Shown: positions 43,684 to 55,636 of the stretch, one piece after another
Layout: each line of letters begins with the position of its first letter
How positions within the stretch are numbered: the stretch's first letter is position 1
Assembly (NCBI GenBank): GCA_016234685.1
Contig: JACRAT010000003.1
Location: forward strand, 18,617 to 82,616
Direction: 5' to 3'
DNA: 64,000 nucleotides
Source of the DNA: Nitrosomonadales bacterium
GTDB taxonomy: Bacteria > Pseudomonadota > Gammaproteobacteria > Burkholderiales > Gallionellaceae
Program-made: the position numbers and the translations under genes
The notes under the pieces: model-generated
What the model was told of the DNA's origin: nothing
Database searches by the model: none
The model's input: the letters and a program-made list of their open reading frames with translations, nothing else

Positions 43684-44698
43684 GTTGTTCTCCGGGGAGG
43701 GTCGGGATGTGCGGCGCTATTTTGGCCGGAGTCAGTTGTTTCATGCAGTTGAAGTGTTCCAGCGGACACTCGCGTTTGAAGCACGGGATGCAGGGCAGGT
43801 CGAGCTGGATGACTTCGGCCTGAGCCGACAGCGGCGGGGTGAACTGCGGGCTGCTGGAACCGAAGATGGCGACCAGCTTGCGGTCGAGCGCGGCAGCTAG
43901 GTGCATCAGCCCGGAATCGTTGCTGACCACGAAGTCGGCGCAGGAGAGTAGGGCGATGGCCTCGGCCAAGTCGGTCGTGCCGCACAGGTTGCGGCAGTTG
44001 CCGCCGGAGAGCTGTTCGATCTTGTCGGCGACGGCGCGGTCTTTGGGCGAACCGAGCAGCCACACGGCGTAGCCGCGCTGTTGCAGAGTCTGCGCCAGTT
44101 CGGCGAAGTATTCCTCCGGCCAGCGTTTGGCAGGGCCGTATTCCGCGCCGGGGCAGAATACGGCGACGGGCTGCGCCAGTGCTAGGCCATGCTTGTTGAG
44201 CGTGGCTTGGCGCAGCGCCGGATCGACGGCGAGATGCGGCGCGGGGATGGGGCGCTGGATGTCGCCGCCGCGCGCTTCGGCCAGATAGGCGAAGCGTTCC
44301 ACCATCAGCGGCAGTTTGCTTTTGTCTAGCTTGCGGGCATCATTGAGCAGGAAATAGCGGCTTTCGCCGACGAAGCCGGTGCGCAGCGGGATGCCGGCAA
44401 AGAACGCCACCAGCGCGGACTTCAGCGAGTTGGGCAGGACGATGGCTTGGTCGTAACCGTTGGCGCGCAACGATTTCCCGAGTGCGCGCCGCGCACCGAG
44501 TTGCAGCGCACCATGCGGGAAGGGGTTGATGATGACATCGCTGACCTCGGGCATCAGGCGCAGCAGTTTCTCGGTCCAGGGCGGAGCGAGTACGTCTAGC
44601 GGTGCCGTCGGATGGCGCTGCTTGAGTCGTTGCAGCATGGGCTGCATCAACATGCAATCGCCCACCCAACTAGGCGCGATGACGAGGATTTTTTGCAT
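43646..44698 (-). CDS. rfaF: ADP-heptose:LPS heptosyltransferase II
   Basis: A GT9-family transferase of 350 residues that adds the second heptose to the LPS inner core. The N-terminus ILVIAPSWVGDCMLMQPML is the family signature. VLPNSLKSALVAFFAGIPLRTGF and the C-terminal VSNDSGLMHLAAALDRKLVAIFGSSSP form the acceptor and ADP-heptose sites. It uses the ADP-heptose made by the kinase and hldD at 4.2-6.4 kb. The 3' end overlaps the phosphomannomutase start by 38 bp. Confidence 0.93.
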   Translation of the reverse strand: MQKILVIAPSWVGDCMLMQPMLQRLKQRHPTAPLDVLAPPWTEKLLRLMPEVSDVIINPFPHGALQLGARRALGKSLRANGYDQAIVLPNSLKSALVAFFAGIPLRTGFVGESRYFLLNDARKLDKSKLPLMVERFAYLAEARGGDIQRPIPAPHLAVDPALRQATLNKHGLALAQPVAVFCPGAEYGPAKRWPEEYFAELAQTLQQRGYAVWLLGSPKDRAVADKIEQLSGGNCRNLCGTTDLAEAIALLSCADFVVSNDSGLMHLAAALDRKLVAIFGSSSPQFTPPLSAQAEVIQLDLPCIPCFKRECPLEHFNCMKQLTPAKIAPHIPTLPGEQHADVSPGNLQGI

Positions 44699-44750
44699 GA
44701 GAACTGGTGGCGGGTAGCAGGTGGCTGAATCAGGGCTACGCGCTATCCGC

Positions 44751-45671
44751 TCAGACGTGGGTCAGCCAGTGTGCGTACTTGTCGTTCTTGCCGCCGACGA
44801 TGTCGAAGAACAGCGATTGCAGCTTCTCAGTGATCGGGCCGCGCGAACCCGAGCCGATGGTACGGGTGTCCAGCTCGCGGATCGGTGTCACTTCAGCGGC
44901 AGTGCCGGTGAAGAAGGCTTCGTCGGCGCAATACACTTCGTCGCGGGTGATGCGCTTCTCGATCAACTCGATGCCCAAGTCTTTCGCCAGCGTGATGATG
45001 GAATCGCGGGTGATGCCCTCCAAGCACGAAGTCAGGTCAGGCGTGTACAGCTTGCCCTTTTTCACGATGAAGATGTTCTCGCCAGCACCCTCGGCCACGT
45101 AGCCGTCCACGTCCAGCAGCAGCGCCTCGTCGTAGCCGTCGTGCGCCACTTCCTGATGCGCCAGGATGGAGTTGGTATAAGTGCCCACCGATTTGGAACG
45201 GCACATGTTCACGTTCACATGATGGCGGGTGAAGCTGGAAGTCTTCACGCGGATGCCGTGCGCCATGCCTTCTTCGCCTAGGTACGCGCCCCAAGGCCAA
45301 GCAGCCACGGCGACGTGGGTGCTGATCTTGGTGGCGGCGATGCCCATCGCTTCGGAACCGTAGAACACGATGGGGCGGATGTAGCAGGATTCGAGCGCGT
45401 TGGCGCGCACCACTTCCTTTTGCGCTTCCATCAGCGTTTTCTTGTCGAACGGCATCTTCATTTTGAAGATGTAGGCCGAGTTGAACAGGCGGTCGGTGTG
45501 CTCCTGCAAGCGGAAGATCGCTGTGCCTTGCGGGGTCTTGTAGGCACGGACGCCCTCGAATACACCCATGCCGTAGTGCAGAGTGTGAGTCAGGACGTGG
45601 GTGGTAGCATCGCGCCAAGGCACCAACTTACCGTCATGCCAGATAAAACCGTCGCGGTCGGACATCGACAT
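44751..45671 (-). CDS. ilvE: Branched-chain amino acid aminotransferase
   Basis: A fold-type IV PLP enzyme of 306 residues for the last step of Val, Ile and Leu synthesis. It has the start [16 protein letters not shown], the [13 protein letters not shown] motif, the PLP-Lys region [29 protein letters not shown], and [15 protein letters not shown] 45671 has AAGGAAG 6 nt upstream; ATG 45665 is possible. It lies 52 bp upstream of rfaF on the same strand. Confidence 0.94.
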   Translation of the reverse strand: MSMSDRDGFIWHDGKLVPWRDATTHVLTHTLHYGMGVFEGVRAYKTPQGTAIFRLQEHTDRLFNSAYIFKMKMPFDKKTLMEAQKEVVRANALESCYIRPIVFYGSEAMGIAATKISTHVAVAAWPWGAYLGEEGMAHGIRVKTSSFTRHHVNVNMCRSKSVGTYTNSILAHQEVAHDGYDEALLLDVDGYVAEGAGENIFIVKKGKLYTPDLTSCLEGITRDSIITLAKDLGIELIEKRITRDEVYCADEAFFTGTAAEVTPIRELDTRTIGSGSRGPITEKLQSLFFDIVGGKNDKYAHWLTHV

Positions 45672-45727
45672 TTGAGACTTCCTTCGTGAAATTTGCGAGG
45701 CTGCGATTCTAGCCTTTCCCGACTGTT

Positions 45728-48547
45728 TTATGAAGCTTCAAATGGCGGGGAGTTGGGGTTTTCTTGGGGGATGACGTAACGTGCTTCAAAGTGTTCCGGT
45801 GTCATCGGGCGGGCAAAAAGATAGCCTTGGCCGTAGTCGCAGCCCATGCTGAGCAGCAAGTCGCGCTGGGCTTCGGTCTCGATACCTTCGGCGATGACCT
45901 TCAGGCCGAGCTTGTGCGCCATCACCACGATGGCTTCGCACAGCGCGAAATCTTCCGACTCCGGTTCTAGGTTGGAGACAAAGGAACGGTCGATCTTGAG
46001 GTGGTGCATCTGGAACTTCTTCAGGTAGGAGAGGGAAGAATAGCCCGTTCCGAAATCGTCGATGGCGAATTGGATACCAGCATCGCGCAGCTTCAGCATC
46101 AGCGCAGAGACGCCGGCGTCGGCATCCAGCAGTAGCCCTTCGGTGATCTCGATGACGATGTTGTGGCCCGGCAGATCGAGCAGGCGCAGCTCGTCTATCC
46201 AGCCAGTCTGGTGCAGTGCGCTCTCCATGAACTGCACCGGCGATTTGTTGACGCTGATCTGCAAACCTTCCGGGAAGGCGCTTTGCCAGCGCTTGGCCCA
46301 GTGCGCCGATTCGCGGAATACCCAGTTGCCGATCTCATTGATGAGGCCGGTCTCTTCTGCCAGCGGGATGAACTCCAGCGGGCTGATGAGTCCGCGCACC
46401 GAGTGTTGCCAGCGCACCAGCGCTTCGGCTTTGCGGATCTTGCCGCTGGACAGCTCGATGATGGGTTGGAAATGCACTTTGAAATGGTTGGCGGAGACGG
46501 CATCGCGTAGCTCGGTGATGAGGCGCAAACGGTATTGCGCATCCTCTTCCAGTTGTGGTGTGTAGAAGCTGAAGCGGTTGCGCCCCTTGCCTTTGGCCAG
46601 ATACATCGCCTGATCGGCATGTTTGAGCAACTCGTCCGAACTGGCGGCGTCATCGGGATAGAGCGTGATGCCGATGCTGGCTGAGATGTAGGCGGTCTCG
46701 TCACCCAGATGGAAGGGTTCCCGCAGCCGGTCGATGATGTTCTGCGCGATGCGCTCGACGTTGGCGGCGCTGAACAGTTCACTCAGGATCACGGTGAATT
46801 CGTCGCCCCCCAAGCGGGCGACCGTGTCGGATTCTCGCACGCAACCCTTGATGCGTCTGGCCGCTTCCACTAGCAGATCGTCGCCGATGTGGTGACCCAA
46901 AGTGTCGTTCACTTCCTTGAAGCGATCGAGGTCGATGAACAGCAGGCCCAGCGAACCATCCTCGCGCTGCATCTTTTTGAGAGCCTGCTCCAGCCGGTCG
47001 CGGAACATGCGGCGGTTGGGCAACTGGGTCAGCGCGTCGTAATTGGCTTGTCGCCAGATCAGATCTTCCGAGCGTTTCTTGCTGGTGATGTCGGAGAATT
47101 GGGCGACGCGGCGGTGCAAAGAGCCATCCGATTTGTAGATGGTGTTGATGTTGAGCCATTCGGCGAACAGTTCGCCGTCACGTCGTCTATCCCAGATCTC
47201 GCCTTGCCACTGCCCGCTGCTATTCAGCGCTTGCCACATCTCATGGTGGTGAGCGGATTCATGGGAGTCGGGCTGGAACGCGCCGGGGTTGCTGCCTTTC
47301 ACTTCGTCCAGCGTATAGCCGGTCATGCGGGTAAAGGCGGGATTGACGGTGATGATGCGGTCTTGCTCGTCAGTCACGGCCATCGCTTCGCCGCTGTTCT
47401 CGAACACCAGAGAGGCGAGTTGCAGCGCCTCTTCCTGTTGTTTGCGTGCGCTGATGTCAGTCAGAAACACGAAGAAACGCCCTCCCTCCAGCTGCCAGTA
47501 ACTGGTGACGACCTCGACCGGCCAGACTTTGCCGTCCTTGCTGCGATGGCGGGTCTCAAAACGGGCGCTGCCATTTGCCAGAATCTGTCCGATGTGAGCG
47601 GCGGTCTCATCGGGGCGTTCTTGCGCTTCCAGATCGGGGATGCGCATGGTCAGCAACTCTTCCCGGCTGTAGCCGGAAAGGTGGGAGTAAGCATCGTTGA
47701 CTTCGAGGATGCGACCTTGCAGATCGGTCATCCAGAAACCCTCTATCGAGGTCTCAATCACGGCGCGGTAACGCGCTTCTCGGGCACTCAAGTAGTTATC
47801 GAGCAATTTGCGCTCGGTGATGTCGCGGATCACGCTGAAGCAGATCTTTTGCCCGTTCAGTTCCAGCAGGCGGGCGTTGACCTCGACCGGGATCGCTGAG
47901 CCATCTTTGCGGACATGGGCCGATTCAAATTTGGCGTGGCCTTCGAGCAGCAGTGCCTTCATGCGTTCGGGCACTTGGGCGGCGAATTCCGGTGGATCGA
48001 ACTCGGATATTCTGCGCCCCAGCATCTCTTGTTTGCTATAGCCCAGTCGCTCATGCCCGATGCGGTTGATGTCGACGATGCGCCCATCCATGGACAGCAG
48101 CAACATCGCGTCGTTGGCTAGTTCGAACAGGGTGTGGAAGTTCTTTTCAACGGCCAGCAATTCTCGCTCGATGCGTCGCCGGGCGGTGATGTCCTCTTGT
48201 TGCCCAAAGAAACACAGCGGTTCGCCGCTGCCATCGCGGATCAGTGAAACGGCTAGGCGTATCCAGATGGTGTGACCGCCCTTGCCGATGTAGCGTTTCT
48301 CTTCGAGGCGGTAGCTGGAGATCTCGCCTGCCAGCAGGCGGTACATCTCGGCGTCGCCGAGGTTGAGGTCTTCGGGGTGGGTGATTTGTTTGTAGGTGAG
48401 TTGTTCCAACTCTTCGCGGCTATAGCCCAAGATGCCGCAAAGCATGTCGTTCACAAAGACATAAGTGCCATCCATCGCGGTGATAGCCATGCCGATAGGA
48501 GCGTGTTCCATGATCCAGCGTATGTCGGTTTGTATCTTTGCACCCAC
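45728..48547 (-). CDS. Multi-PAS GGDEF-EAL c-di-GMP protein
   Basis: A protein of 939 residues with no membrane segment. Four PAS domains (about 8-130, 133-255, 262-380, 385-500), three of them followed by PAC motifs ending in DI(T/S). The GGDEF domain (about 510-670) has RLGGDEF with an RESD inhibitory site 5 residues earlier. The EAL domain (about 685-925) has [22 protein letters not shown] and the KIDRSFV and GIETEAQ motifs. Both catalytic sets look complete, so either activity is possible. The start is GTG 48547. It is the second c-di-GMP enzyme in 8 kb. Confidence 0.92.
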   Translation of the reverse strand: MGAKIQTDIRWIMEHAPIGMAITAMDGTYVFVNDMLCGILGYSREELEQLTYKQITHPEDLNLGDAEMYRLLAGEISSYRLEEKRYIGKGGHTIWIRLAVSLIRDGSGEPLCFFGQQEDITARRRIERELLAVEKNFHTLFELANDAMLLLSMDGRIVDINRIGHERLGYSKQEMLGRRISEFDPPEFAAQVPERMKALLLEGHAKFESAHVRKDGSAIPVEVNARLLELNGQKICFSVIRDITERKLLDNYLSAREARYRAVIETSIEGFWMTDLQGRILEVNDAYSHLSGYSREELLTMRIPDLEAQERPDETAAHIGQILANGSARFETRHRSKDGKVWPVEVVTSYWQLEGGRFFVFLTDISARKQQEEALQLASLVFENSGEAMAVTDEQDRIITVNPAFTRMTGYTLDEVKGSNPGAFQPDSHESAHHHEMWQALNSSGQWQGEIWDRRRDGELFAEWLNINTIYKSDGSLHRRVAQFSDITSKKRSEDLIWRQANYDALTQLPNRRMFRDRLEQALKKMQREDGSLGLLFIDLDRFKEVNDTLGHHIGDDLLVEAARRIKGCVRESDTVARLGGDEFTVILSELFSAANVERIAQNIIDRLREPFHLGDETAYISASIGITLYPDDAASSDELLKHADQAMYLAKGKGRNRFSFYTPQLEEDAQYRLRLITELRDAVSANHFKVHFQPIIELSSGKIRKAEALVRWQHSVRGLISPLEFIPLAEETGLINEIGNWVFRESAHWAKRWQSAFPEGLQISVNKSPVQFMESALHQTGWIDELRLLDLPGHNIVIEITEGLLLDADAGVSALMLKLRDAGIQFAIDDFGTGYSSLSYLKKFQMHHLKIDRSFVSNLEPESEDFALCEAIVVMAHKLGLKVIAEGIETEAQRDLLLSMGCDYGQGYLFARPMTPEHFEARYVIPQENPNSPPFEAS

Positions 48548-48747
48548 TACTTTTCACTCCAAAGAAAGGGTAGATCCGCGTCGAGCGTCTTTATACCCGA
48601 CAATTTTGTTCGGAGGTAAGATTCCGCCGCAATTTTTTGGCGTAGCCAACTTGGGGTGCACTCCGAGAGGCTGATGTTACCGTTGGCCGTTTTATCGGTG
48701 GTATGATTCCCGGCGCTGTAGTCGTTACCGAAAATCAAAGGAGAGCC

Positions 48748-49311
48748 ATGGATTCCATCAGGCAGGGTTCAAGGGCGAGCAGTCCCGATATGGACTGGAG
48801 CCAAGTGCGCGAAACGGTGCTGATGCTTGAGCTATCGGCGGTGCAGATCGACACCGCGCTCAAGGACAGTCGCTCATCCTTCGAGGTGCTTTCTCATACG
48901 TTTACTGCGATGGCGGATTTTCTCTCCGCACAGCAAGAGACTTTGCTGTCTTTGCCCACTACGCAGGAGGGTGAAGAGCTTAAATCCGGGGTGTTGGAAA
49001 CGGGCGGGCATGTTCTTAATATGATGCAGCAAGCCATTATTTCTTTTCAGTTTTACGATAGACTTGGGCAGCGCTTGGATCACGTCTGCCATAGTTTGGG
49101 AGCGCTGAGTGAATTGGTGGCGGATCGTAGCAAGATCTATTCGCCGGAAGAATGGTTGCGTTTGCAGGAGAAGATCCGCTCGCACTACACCACACCGGAA
49201 GAGCGCGAGATGTTCGACGAGGTGATTCGGGGCATACCAGTGAGCGAGGCGATTGCACACTATGTCGCTGAGTTACATGAAAAATCTGGCGGCGACGTAG
49301 AACTGTTCTAA
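48748..49311 (+). CDS. Hypothetical helical protein, CheZ-like motif
   Basis: A protein of 187 residues, almost all helical. The central FQFYDRLGQRLDHVCHSLGAL recalls the phosphatase helix motif of CheZ-like proteins (D-x2-GQ), but length and other regions do not clearly match CheZ. ATG 48748 has AAAGGAG 6 nt upstream; the longer frame from 48703 is rejected. It sits divergently from the PAS-GGDEF-EAL gene and directly before sdhB, where sdhA would be expected. A signalling role is a guess. Confidence 0.6.
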   Translation: MDSIRQGSRASSPDMDWSQVRETVLMLELSAVQIDTALKDSRSSFEVLSHTFTAMADFLSAQQETLLSLPTTQEGEELKSGVLETGGHVLNMMQQAIISFQFYDRLGQRLDHVCHSLGALSELVADRSKIYSPEEWLRLQEKIRSHYTTPEEREMFDEVIRGIPVSEAIAHYVAELHEKSGGDVELF

Positions 49312-49344
49312 CTGAGAGCCTTATCTCGTTTGACATTTAAAGTT

Positions 49345-50040
49345 ATGAGATTCCGAGTCTATCGTTACAACCCGGATGTCGATCAGCAGCCAGTCATGAG
49401 TGACTATGAACTGAAGGTCGAGTCAGGCGACATGATGTTGCTGGATGCCTTGGTGCTACTGAAGCAGCAGGATGACAGTCTGGGTTTCCGGCGCTCTTGC
49501 CGCGAGGGTGTGTGCGGCTCGGATGCGATGAACATCAACGGACGCAACGGACTGGCCTGCATCACGCCTGTGTCCAGCCTGAAACAGCCCATCGAGTTGC
49601 GTCCTTTGCCTGGGCTGCCGGTAATTCGCGATCTGGTCGTCGATATGACGCAGTTCTTCAAGCAGTACCATTCGATCAAGCCCTATCTGGTGAACAACGA
49701 TCCGCCGCCCGAAACTGAGCGTCTGCAATCTCCTGCCGAGCGCAAGGAGCTGGATGGCTTGTACGAATGTATCTTGTGCGGCTGTTGCTCGACTTCTTGC
49801 CCTTCGTTCTGGTGGAATCCTGACAAGTTCGTTGGTCCAGCTGGTTTGCTGCAAGCCTATCGTTTCATCGCGGACAGCCGCGACCAAGCGACGGCGGAGC
49901 GGCTGGACAATCTGGAAGACCCATATCGGCTGTTCCGTTGCCATACCATCATGAACTGTGCCGACGTGTGTCCCAAGGAGCTGAATCCCTCGCAGGCCAT
50001 CGGCAAGATCAAGGACGCGATGGTCAGGAGGGTCGTTTGA
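49345..50040 (+). CDS. sdhB: Succinate dehydrogenase iron-sulfur subunit
   Basis: A protein of 231 residues carrying the three Fe-S clusters. [2Fe-2S] ligands lie in CREGVCGSDAMNINGRNGLAC without the last residue. Ferredoxin-type clusters lie in CILCGCCSTSCP and CHTIMNCADVCPKELNP. ATG 49345 is used; TTG 49330 is an in-frame alternative and neither has a strong ribosome site. The usual partners sdhC, sdhD and sdhA are not upstream: the preceding gene is unrelated. sdhE follows with overlap. Confidence 0.93.
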   Translation: MRFRVYRYNPDVDQQPVMSDYELKVESGDMMLLDALVLLKQQDDSLGFRRSCREGVCGSDAMNINGRNGLACITPVSSLKQPIELRPLPGLPVIRDLVVDMTQFFKQYHSIKPYLVNNDPPPETERLQSPAERKELDGLYECILCGCCSTSCPSFWWNPDKFVGPAGLLQAYRFIADSRDQATAERLDNLEDPYRLFRCHTIMNCADVCPKELNPSQAIGKIKDAMVRRVV

Positions 50041-50279
50041 ACGGCGATGCGGGGGAAATGCTGCATCGCTTGTTGTGGCGCTGTCGGCGCGGTTTGCTGG
50101 AGTTGGATCTGGTGCTGGAGCACTTCGTGGTTCACTGCTATGCAGGGTTGGCTGAGGATGAGCTAGAAGTCTTTCATGTGTTGCTGGAAAAGCCAGACCA
50201 AGAGCTGTGGGATATGATTGCGGGAAGGGTAGCGCCGCCGGATGAATTCCGTGCGGTACTAGAAAAACTCAAGGCCTGA
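50037..50279 (+). CDS. sdhE: FAD assembly factor SdhE
   Basis: A protein of 80 residues that helps attach FAD covalently to SdhA. The RGxxE motif is present as RRGLLELD, preceded by LHRLLWRC. The C-terminal half has the family's LLEKPDQELWDMI. The start is TTG 50037, overlapping the sdhB stop, with AGGAGG 5 nt upstream; no ATG suits. It lies between sdhB and gltA as in many betaproteobacteria. Confidence 0.9.
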   Translation: MNGDAGEMLHRLLWRCRRGLLELDLVLEHFVVHCYAGLAEDELEVFHVLLEKPDQELWDMIAGRVAPPDEFRAVLEKLKA

Positions 50280-50307
50280 GCAGGCCAAAAATACAAAAGG
50301 TTGAATC

Positions 50308-51594
50308 ATGGAAAAGAAGCGCGTCGCAACGCTCACATTGGACGATGGACGTTCCATCGAATTGCCCATCATCAAGGGCGAACTAGGGCCGGATGTGATC
50401 GACATCCGCGATCTGGGCAAGTTGGGGATGTTCTCCTACGATCCTGGTTTTCTCTCTACGGCAAGCTGCTCTTCTGCCATCACTTTCATTGATGGTGACG
50501 CTGGCCTGCTGTACTACCGTGGCTACCCCATCGAACAATTGGCGGAAGAGGCCGATTTCCTCGAAGTCTGCCAACTGTTGCTGAACGGCGAGTTGCCGAA
50601 CGCGGAGCAGAAATCCGGTTTCGAAGCCACCATCAAGCAGCACACCATGGTGCATGACCAACTGGCGCGCTTCTTCAGCGGCTTCCGCCGTGACGCACAC
50701 CCGATGGCGGTGATGGTCGGCGTGGTCGGCGCGCTGTCGGCTTTCTATCACGATTCTCTGGACATCAATAATCCCGAGCACCGTGCCATCTCCGCCCACC
50801 GTTTGATCGCCAAAGTGCCCACCATCGCGGCCATGGCCTACAAATACAACATCGGCGAGCCGTTCATGTACCCCAAGAACAAGCTCGGCTATGTCGAGAA
50901 TTTCATGCACATGATGTTCGGCACACCGTGCGAAGAATATGTGCCCAATCCGGTGTTGGTGCGCGCGCTGGAACGCATCTTCATCCTTCATGCCGACCAC
51001 GAACAGAACGCTTCAACCTCCACGGTGCGCTTGGCCGGATCGAGCGGGGCGAATCCCTTCGCCTGCGTCTCCTCGGGTATCGCAGCGCTGTGGGGGCCAG
51101 CACATGGCGGAGCCAACGAGGCGGTACTGAAGATGCTGGCAGAGATCGGCGACGTGGCACATGTAGCTGATTTTATGAAAGGCGTGAAAGAGAAGAAATA
51201 CCGCCTGATGGGCTTTGGCCATCGCGTCTACAAGAACATGGACCCGCGCGCTTCCGTGATGCGCCGTACTTGTTACGAGGTGCTGGAAGAGCTGAATCTG
51301 TCGGACGACCCCATGTTCAAGATGGCGATCGAGTTGGAGAAGATCGCGCTGAGCGATCAGTATTTCATTGACCGCAAGCTGTATCCCAACGTGGACTTCT
51401 ACTCCGGCATTGTGTTGCGCGCGCTGGGCATCCCGACCAATATGTTCACCGTGATCTTCGCGCTGGCTCGCACCATAGGCTGGATCTCGCAATGGAGCGA
51501 GATGATCGCCGATGCCGAGCGTCGCATCGGTCGTCCGCGTCAGTTGTATCAAGGCGCAACCAAGCGCGATTTTGTGCCTATCGAGCAACGCTAA
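50308..51594 (+). CDS. gltA: Citrate synthase
   Basis: A type II hexameric citrate synthase of 428 residues. The catalytic residues are in [15 protein letters not shown] (His), [15 protein letters not shown] (His) and [16 protein letters not shown] (Asp). The N-terminal domain (about 1-50) is typical of the NADH-sensitive form. It condenses acetyl-CoA with oxaloacetate. sucA follows after 9 bp, so both are likely in the sdhB-sdhE-gltA-sucA-sucB transcript. Confidence 0.96.
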   Translation: MEKKRVATLTLDDGRSIELPIIKGELGPDVIDIRDLGKLGMFSYDPGFLSTASCSSAITFIDGDAGLLYYRGYPIEQLAEEADFLEVCQLLLNGELPNAEQKSGFEATIKQHTMVHDQLARFFSGFRRDAHPMAVMVGVVGALSAFYHDSLDINNPEHRAISAHRLIAKVPTIAAMAYKYNIGEPFMYPKNKLGYVENFMHMMFGTPCEEYVPNPVLVRALERIFILHADHEQNASTSTVRLAGSSGANPFACVSSGIAALWGPAHGGANEAVLKMLAEIGDVAHVADFMKGVKEKKYRLMGFGHRVYKNMDPRASVMRRTCYEVLEELNLSDDPMFKMAIELEKIALSDQYFIDRKLYPNVDFYSGIVLRALGIPTNMFTVIFALARTIGWISQWSEMIADAERRIGRPRQLYQGATKRDFVPIEQR

Positions 51595-51603
51595 GGAAAA
51601 CGC

Positions 51604-54483
51604 ATGTCTGGAAACGAGCAGCAGAGCTATATGCAGCGGATGCAGGACAGCTCCTTGCTGTTCGGCTCAAACGCTCCTTTCGTCGAAGAACTCTATGAGA
51701 CTTGGCTGACCACGCCTGCGGCCATCCCGGCTGAGTGGCGTGGGTATTTCGAGCGTTTGCAGGCCACGCCGGGTGCGGCGCACGAAACGGCGCATCGTCC
51801 GGTGCAGAATGCATTCGCGGCGCTGCCGGTGAATGCTGGCAGCGCCGCCGTCACTCGGGATGCCGAGCACGCCCGTAAGCAAGTCCATGTGCTGCAACTC
51901 ATCAACGCGCATCGTTTTCTGGGCATCCGTCGCGCTAATCTCGATCCGCTGGCGCGTCACGTCAAAGCGGACGTACCGGAACTGGATCCGGCCTATTATG
52001 GACTCGCCGACAGCGACCTGAATGCCACTTTCGAGACCGGTTCGCTGGCCTCGGCGCAACGTCTGACTTTGCGCGAGATCGTCGCCTTGCTGCGCCAGAC
52101 CTATTGCGGCAGCATCGGCGCGGAATACATGTACATCACCGACATCGCCCAGAAACGCTGGATACAGCAGCGGCTGGAAGGTGCGCGCGGACGCCCCAAC
52201 TATTCGGCGGAAAAGCGCCGCAGTATTCTGGAACGCCTGACCGCTGCCGAGACGCTGGAGCGTTATCTGCACACCAAATTCGTCGGACAGAAACGCTTCT
52301 CGCTGGAAGGCGGTGACACCTTGATCCCGCTGCTCGACCATCTGCTGCTGCGCGCGGGCGGTGTCGGCGTGCAAGAAACGGTGATCGGCATGGCACATCG
52401 TGGGCGGCTGAACGTGCTGGTCAACATCCTCGGCAAGTTGCCGTCGATGTTGTTTGCTGAGTTCGAGGGCATTCACAACGACGACCTCAGTTCCGGCGAT
52501 GTGAAATATCACCAAGGTTTTTCGTCCGACATCGCCACCGATGGCGGCCCGATGCACGTCACGCTGGCTTTCAATCCTTCGCATCTGGAGATCGTCGATC
52601 CGGTGGTGGAGGGTTCGGTGCGCGCACGTCAGCATCGACGCGGCGACCATGATGGCTCTATGGTGTTGCCAGTGTTGCTGCACGGTGATTCCGCCTTCGC
52701 CGGGCAGGGCGTGGTGATGGAAACCATGGCGCTGTCGCAGACGCGCGGTTATCGCACCGGCGGCACGGTGCACATCATCGTCAACAATCAGATCGGCTTC
52801 ACCACCTCCGATGCGCGCGATACGCGCTCGTCCACCTATTGCAGCGACGTGTCCAAGATGGTGGAAGCGCCGATCTTCCACGTCAACGCCGACGATCCCG
52901 AGGCAGTGTTGCTGGTCACCGAGATTGCGCTGGATTTTCGTATGGCCTTCCACAAGGACGTGGTCATCGACATGGTATGTTTCCGCAAGCTGGGGCACAA
53001 CGAGCAGGACGAACCGCTGGTTACCCAGCCCTTCATGTACCGCTACATCAACCAGCATCCGGGCACGCGCACGCGCTATGCCGAAAAGCTGGTGGAGCAG
53101 GGCGTGCTGACGGCGGACGAGCCGGATGCGTTGGTGAAAACCTACCGCAAGCTGTTGGAGACCGGTGGTAATCCGGCGCGCACCATCGTCGGCGGGACGG
53201 CTAAACAGCACGCCCCCAACTGGCAAAAATTTCGCCGTGATACGCCGTGGAGCATTCCCGTGGATACCCGTGTGTCGTTGGAGAGATTGCAGGAATATGC
53301 TGCTCGTCTGACAACCGTGCCCACGAACCTCAAGCTGCACCCGCGCGTCGAAAAGGTCATCGCCGATCGCAGCGCGATGGGGCGCGGCGAATTGGCGCTG
53401 GATTGGGGTATGGCGGAGAATCTGGCCTATGCCAGCCTAGTAACGGAAGGTTATCCGGTGCGCTTGTCCGGGCAGGATTGCGGGCGCGGTACGTTCTTTC
53501 ATCGCCACGCTAGGCTGCACGACCAGAATCGCACCGAATGGAAACTGGGCGCGCACATCCCTTTGCAGCACATCGCGCCGGAGCAGGCCGATTTCGTAGT
53601 GATCGACTCCATCCTGTCGGAAGAGGCGGTACTGGGTTTCGAGTACGGTTATGCCACCGCTGACCCGGACTCGCTGGTGATCTGGGAGGCGCAGTTCGGT
53701 GACTTCGCCAACGGCGCCCAAGTGGTGATTGACCAGTTCATCGCCTCCGGCGAAGCCAAGTGGGGGCGCTTCTGCGGGCTGACCATGTTGTTGCCGCATG
53801 GCTATGAAGGGCAGGGCGCGGAGCACTCGTCCGGGCGTATCGAGCGCTACCTGCAACTCTGCGCCGAATACAACATTCAGGTCGTGGTGCCGTCGAATCC
53901 GGCGCAGATATTCCATCTGCTGCGTCGCCAGATGCTGCGTCCGATGCGCCGTCCGCTCATCGTATTCACCCCCAAGAGCTTGCTGCGGAGCAAGGATGCG
54001 ACGTCCTCACTGAACGAGTTGACGCAGGGCCGCTTTCAGCCGGTAATCGCCGAGCGTGAGGAGTTGGATGCCAGCTGCGTGCGACGTGTCATCGCATGCA
54101 GCGGCAAGATCTATTACGAATTGGTCAACGCCCGCCGCACGCGCGGCATCAGCGACATGGCGATCATCCGCATCGAGCAGCTTTATCCTTTCCCGCATCA
54201 GGAGTTCGCCGCGCAGATCGCCGCCTATCCGAACGCCAGCGAGTTGCTCTGGTGTCAGGAAGAGCCGGGCAATCAGGGCGCTTGGCACCGCATCCAGCAT
54301 TATCTGGCGCGCCATCTGCGCCCCAGCATGAAGCTGGGTTATGCGCTACGAGCTTCGTCGGCAGCACCGGCGGCTGGCTATTTGGCTCTGCACAACGAAC
54401 AACAGAAAGCCGTGATCGAGGCCGCCTTCCGCGATGACCTTGCCAAAACGAACAATCCTGGAGCAAAACGCCATGCAAATTGA
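51604..54483 (+). CDS. sucA: 2-oxoglutarate dehydrogenase E1 component
   Basis: A thiamine-diphosphate decarboxylase of 959 residues. Seen: the N-terminal E2-binding segment [17 protein letters not shown], then [35 protein letters not shown] (ThDP site), [11 protein letters not shown], and [20 protein letters not shown] without the last residue. It forms the 2-oxoglutarate dehydrogenase complex with SucB. The stop overlaps the sucB ATG by 11 bp. Confidence 0.96.
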   Translation: MSGNEQQSYMQRMQDSSLLFGSNAPFVEELYETWLTTPAAIPAEWRGYFERLQATPGAAHETAHRPVQNAFAALPVNAGSAAVTRDAEHARKQVHVLQLINAHRFLGIRRANLDPLARHVKADVPELDPAYYGLADSDLNATFETGSLASAQRLTLREIVALLRQTYCGSIGAEYMYITDIAQKRWIQQRLEGARGRPNYSAEKRRSILERLTAAETLERYLHTKFVGQKRFSLEGGDTLIPLLDHLLLRAGGVGVQETVIGMAHRGRLNVLVNILGKLPSMLFAEFEGIHNDDLSSGDVKYHQGFSSDIATDGGPMHVTLAFNPSHLEIVDPVVEGSVRARQHRRGDHDGSMVLPVLLHGDSAFAGQGVVMETMALSQTRGYRTGGTVHIIVNNQIGFTTSDARDTRSSTYCSDVSKMVEAPIFHVNADDPEAVLLVTEIALDFRMAFHKDVVIDMVCFRKLGHNEQDEPLVTQPFMYRYINQHPGTRTRYAEKLVEQGVLTADEPDALVKTYRKLLETGGNPARTIVGGTAKQHAPNWQKFRRDTPWSIPVDTRVSLERLQEYAARLTTVPTNLKLHPRVEKVIADRSAMGRGELALDWGMAENLAYASLVTEGYPVRLSGQDCGRGTFFHRHARLHDQNRTEWKLGAHIPLQHIAPEQADFVVIDSILSEEAVLGFEYGYATADPDSLVIWEAQFGDFANGAQVVIDQFIASGEAKWGRFCGLTMLLPHGYEGQGAEHSSGRIERYLQLCAEYNIQVVVPSNPAQIFHLLRRQMLRPMRRPLIVFTPKSLLRSKDATSSLNELTQGRFQPVIAEREELDASCVRRVIACSGKIYYELVNARRTRGISDMAIIRIEQLYPFPHQEFAAQIAAYPNASELLWCQEEPGNQGAWHRIQHYLARHLRPSMKLGYALRASSAAPAAGYLALHNEQQKAVIEAAFRDDLAKTNNPGAKRHAN

Positions 54484-55636
54484 AGTGAAAGTGCCGCAAC
54501 TGTCTGAATCGGTCTCCGAAGCGACCTTGCTGGCTTGGCATAAGCAGGTAGGTGCAGCAGTCGCCGAGGGCGAAAATCTGATCGACGTGGAGACCGATAA
54601 GGTCGTGCTGGAACTGCCGGCGGTGCAGTCCGGCGTGTTGAGCAAGATACTCAAGCAAGAGGGGGATCTGGTCACCAGCGGCGAAGTGATCGCCGTGCTG
54701 GATACCGAAGCGCAAGCGACCGTGCCAGTCAAGGCCTCCGCCACTGAGCCGACGTTGCCGCCCGCAGCGCGCAAACTGGCGCACGCCAGCGGCGTGGATG
54801 TCTCGCAACTGGAAGGCTCTGGACGCGGTGGCCGCATCACCAAGCAAGATGTGCAGGCGGTGCTGGCGCAAGCAGCGACTACGGTTGAGCCTCCAGTTGC
54901 GCCGGTCGCCGCCATTCCCAAACCTGCAGCCGGGGGCAGGGTGGAACAGCGCGTGCCGATGACGCGCATCCGCCAGCGCATCGCCGAACGCTTGATCCAG
55001 TCGCAACAGAACGCCGCCATCCTGACCACCTTCAACGAGGTCAACATGCAGCCGGTGATCGAGCTGCGCAATCGCTACAAGGATGCGTTCGAAAAAAAGC
55101 ATGGCGTGAAGCTCGGTTTCACCTCGTTCTTCGTCAAGGCTGTGGTGCTGGCCTTGCAGAAGTTCCCGGTGGTCAATGCGACAGTGGACGGCACGGACAT
55201 CATCTACCATGGTTATTACGACATCGGAATAGCCATCGGTAGCGAGCGCGGGCTGGTCGTGCCCATTCTGCGCGATGCGGACAAGCTATCGTATGCGGAG
55301 ATCGAGCGGCAGGTCGTCGATTTCGGCGCGCGCGCCAAAGAGGGTAAGCTGGCGCTGGAAGAACTTTCTGGCGGCACGTTCTCGATCACCAATGGCGGCG
55401 TGTTTGGCTCGATGCTGTCCACGCCCATCATCAATCCGCCGCAAAGCGCCATCCTTGGCATCCACGCCACCAAAGACCGTCCCGTAGCCGAGAACGGCCA
55501 AGTGGTGATCCGCCCGATCAACTATCTGGCACTCTCTTACGACCATCGCATCATCGATGGACGCGAAGCGGTGCAGTTTCTGGGCACTATCAAAGAGGCG
55601 CTGGAATTCCCCGCGCGCGCACTGCTAGACATCTGA
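54473..55636 (+). CDS. sucB: 2-oxoglutarate dehydrogenase E2 (dihydrolipoyl succinyltransferase)
   Basis: A protein of 387 residues. One lipoyl domain with Lys43 in ETDKVVLEL, an Ala/Pro-rich linker, the peripheral-subunit-binding domain ([20 protein letters not shown]), and the catalytic domain ending in [16 protein letters not shown] with the catalytic His and Asp. The ATG is inside the end of sucA. The E3 gene (lpd) usually found next is absent here; it must lie elsewhere or be shared with another complex. Confidence 0.95.
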   Translation: MQIEVKVPQLSESVSEATLLAWHKQVGAAVAEGENLIDVETDKVVLELPAVQSGVLSKILKQEGDLVTSGEVIAVLDTEAQATVPVKASATEPTLPPAARKLAHASGVDVSQLEGSGRGGRITKQDVQAVLAQAATTVEPPVAPVAAIPKPAAGGRVEQRVPMTRIRQRIAERLIQSQQNAAILTTFNEVNMQPVIELRNRYKDAFEKKHGVKLGFTSFFVKAVVLALQKFPVVNATVDGTDIIYHGYYDIGIAIGSERGLVVPILRDADKLSYAEIERQVVDFGARAKEGKLALEELSGGTFSITNGGVFGSMLSTPIINPPQSAILGIHATKDRPVAENGQVVIRPINYLALSYDHRIIDGREAVQFLGTIKEALEFPARALLDI

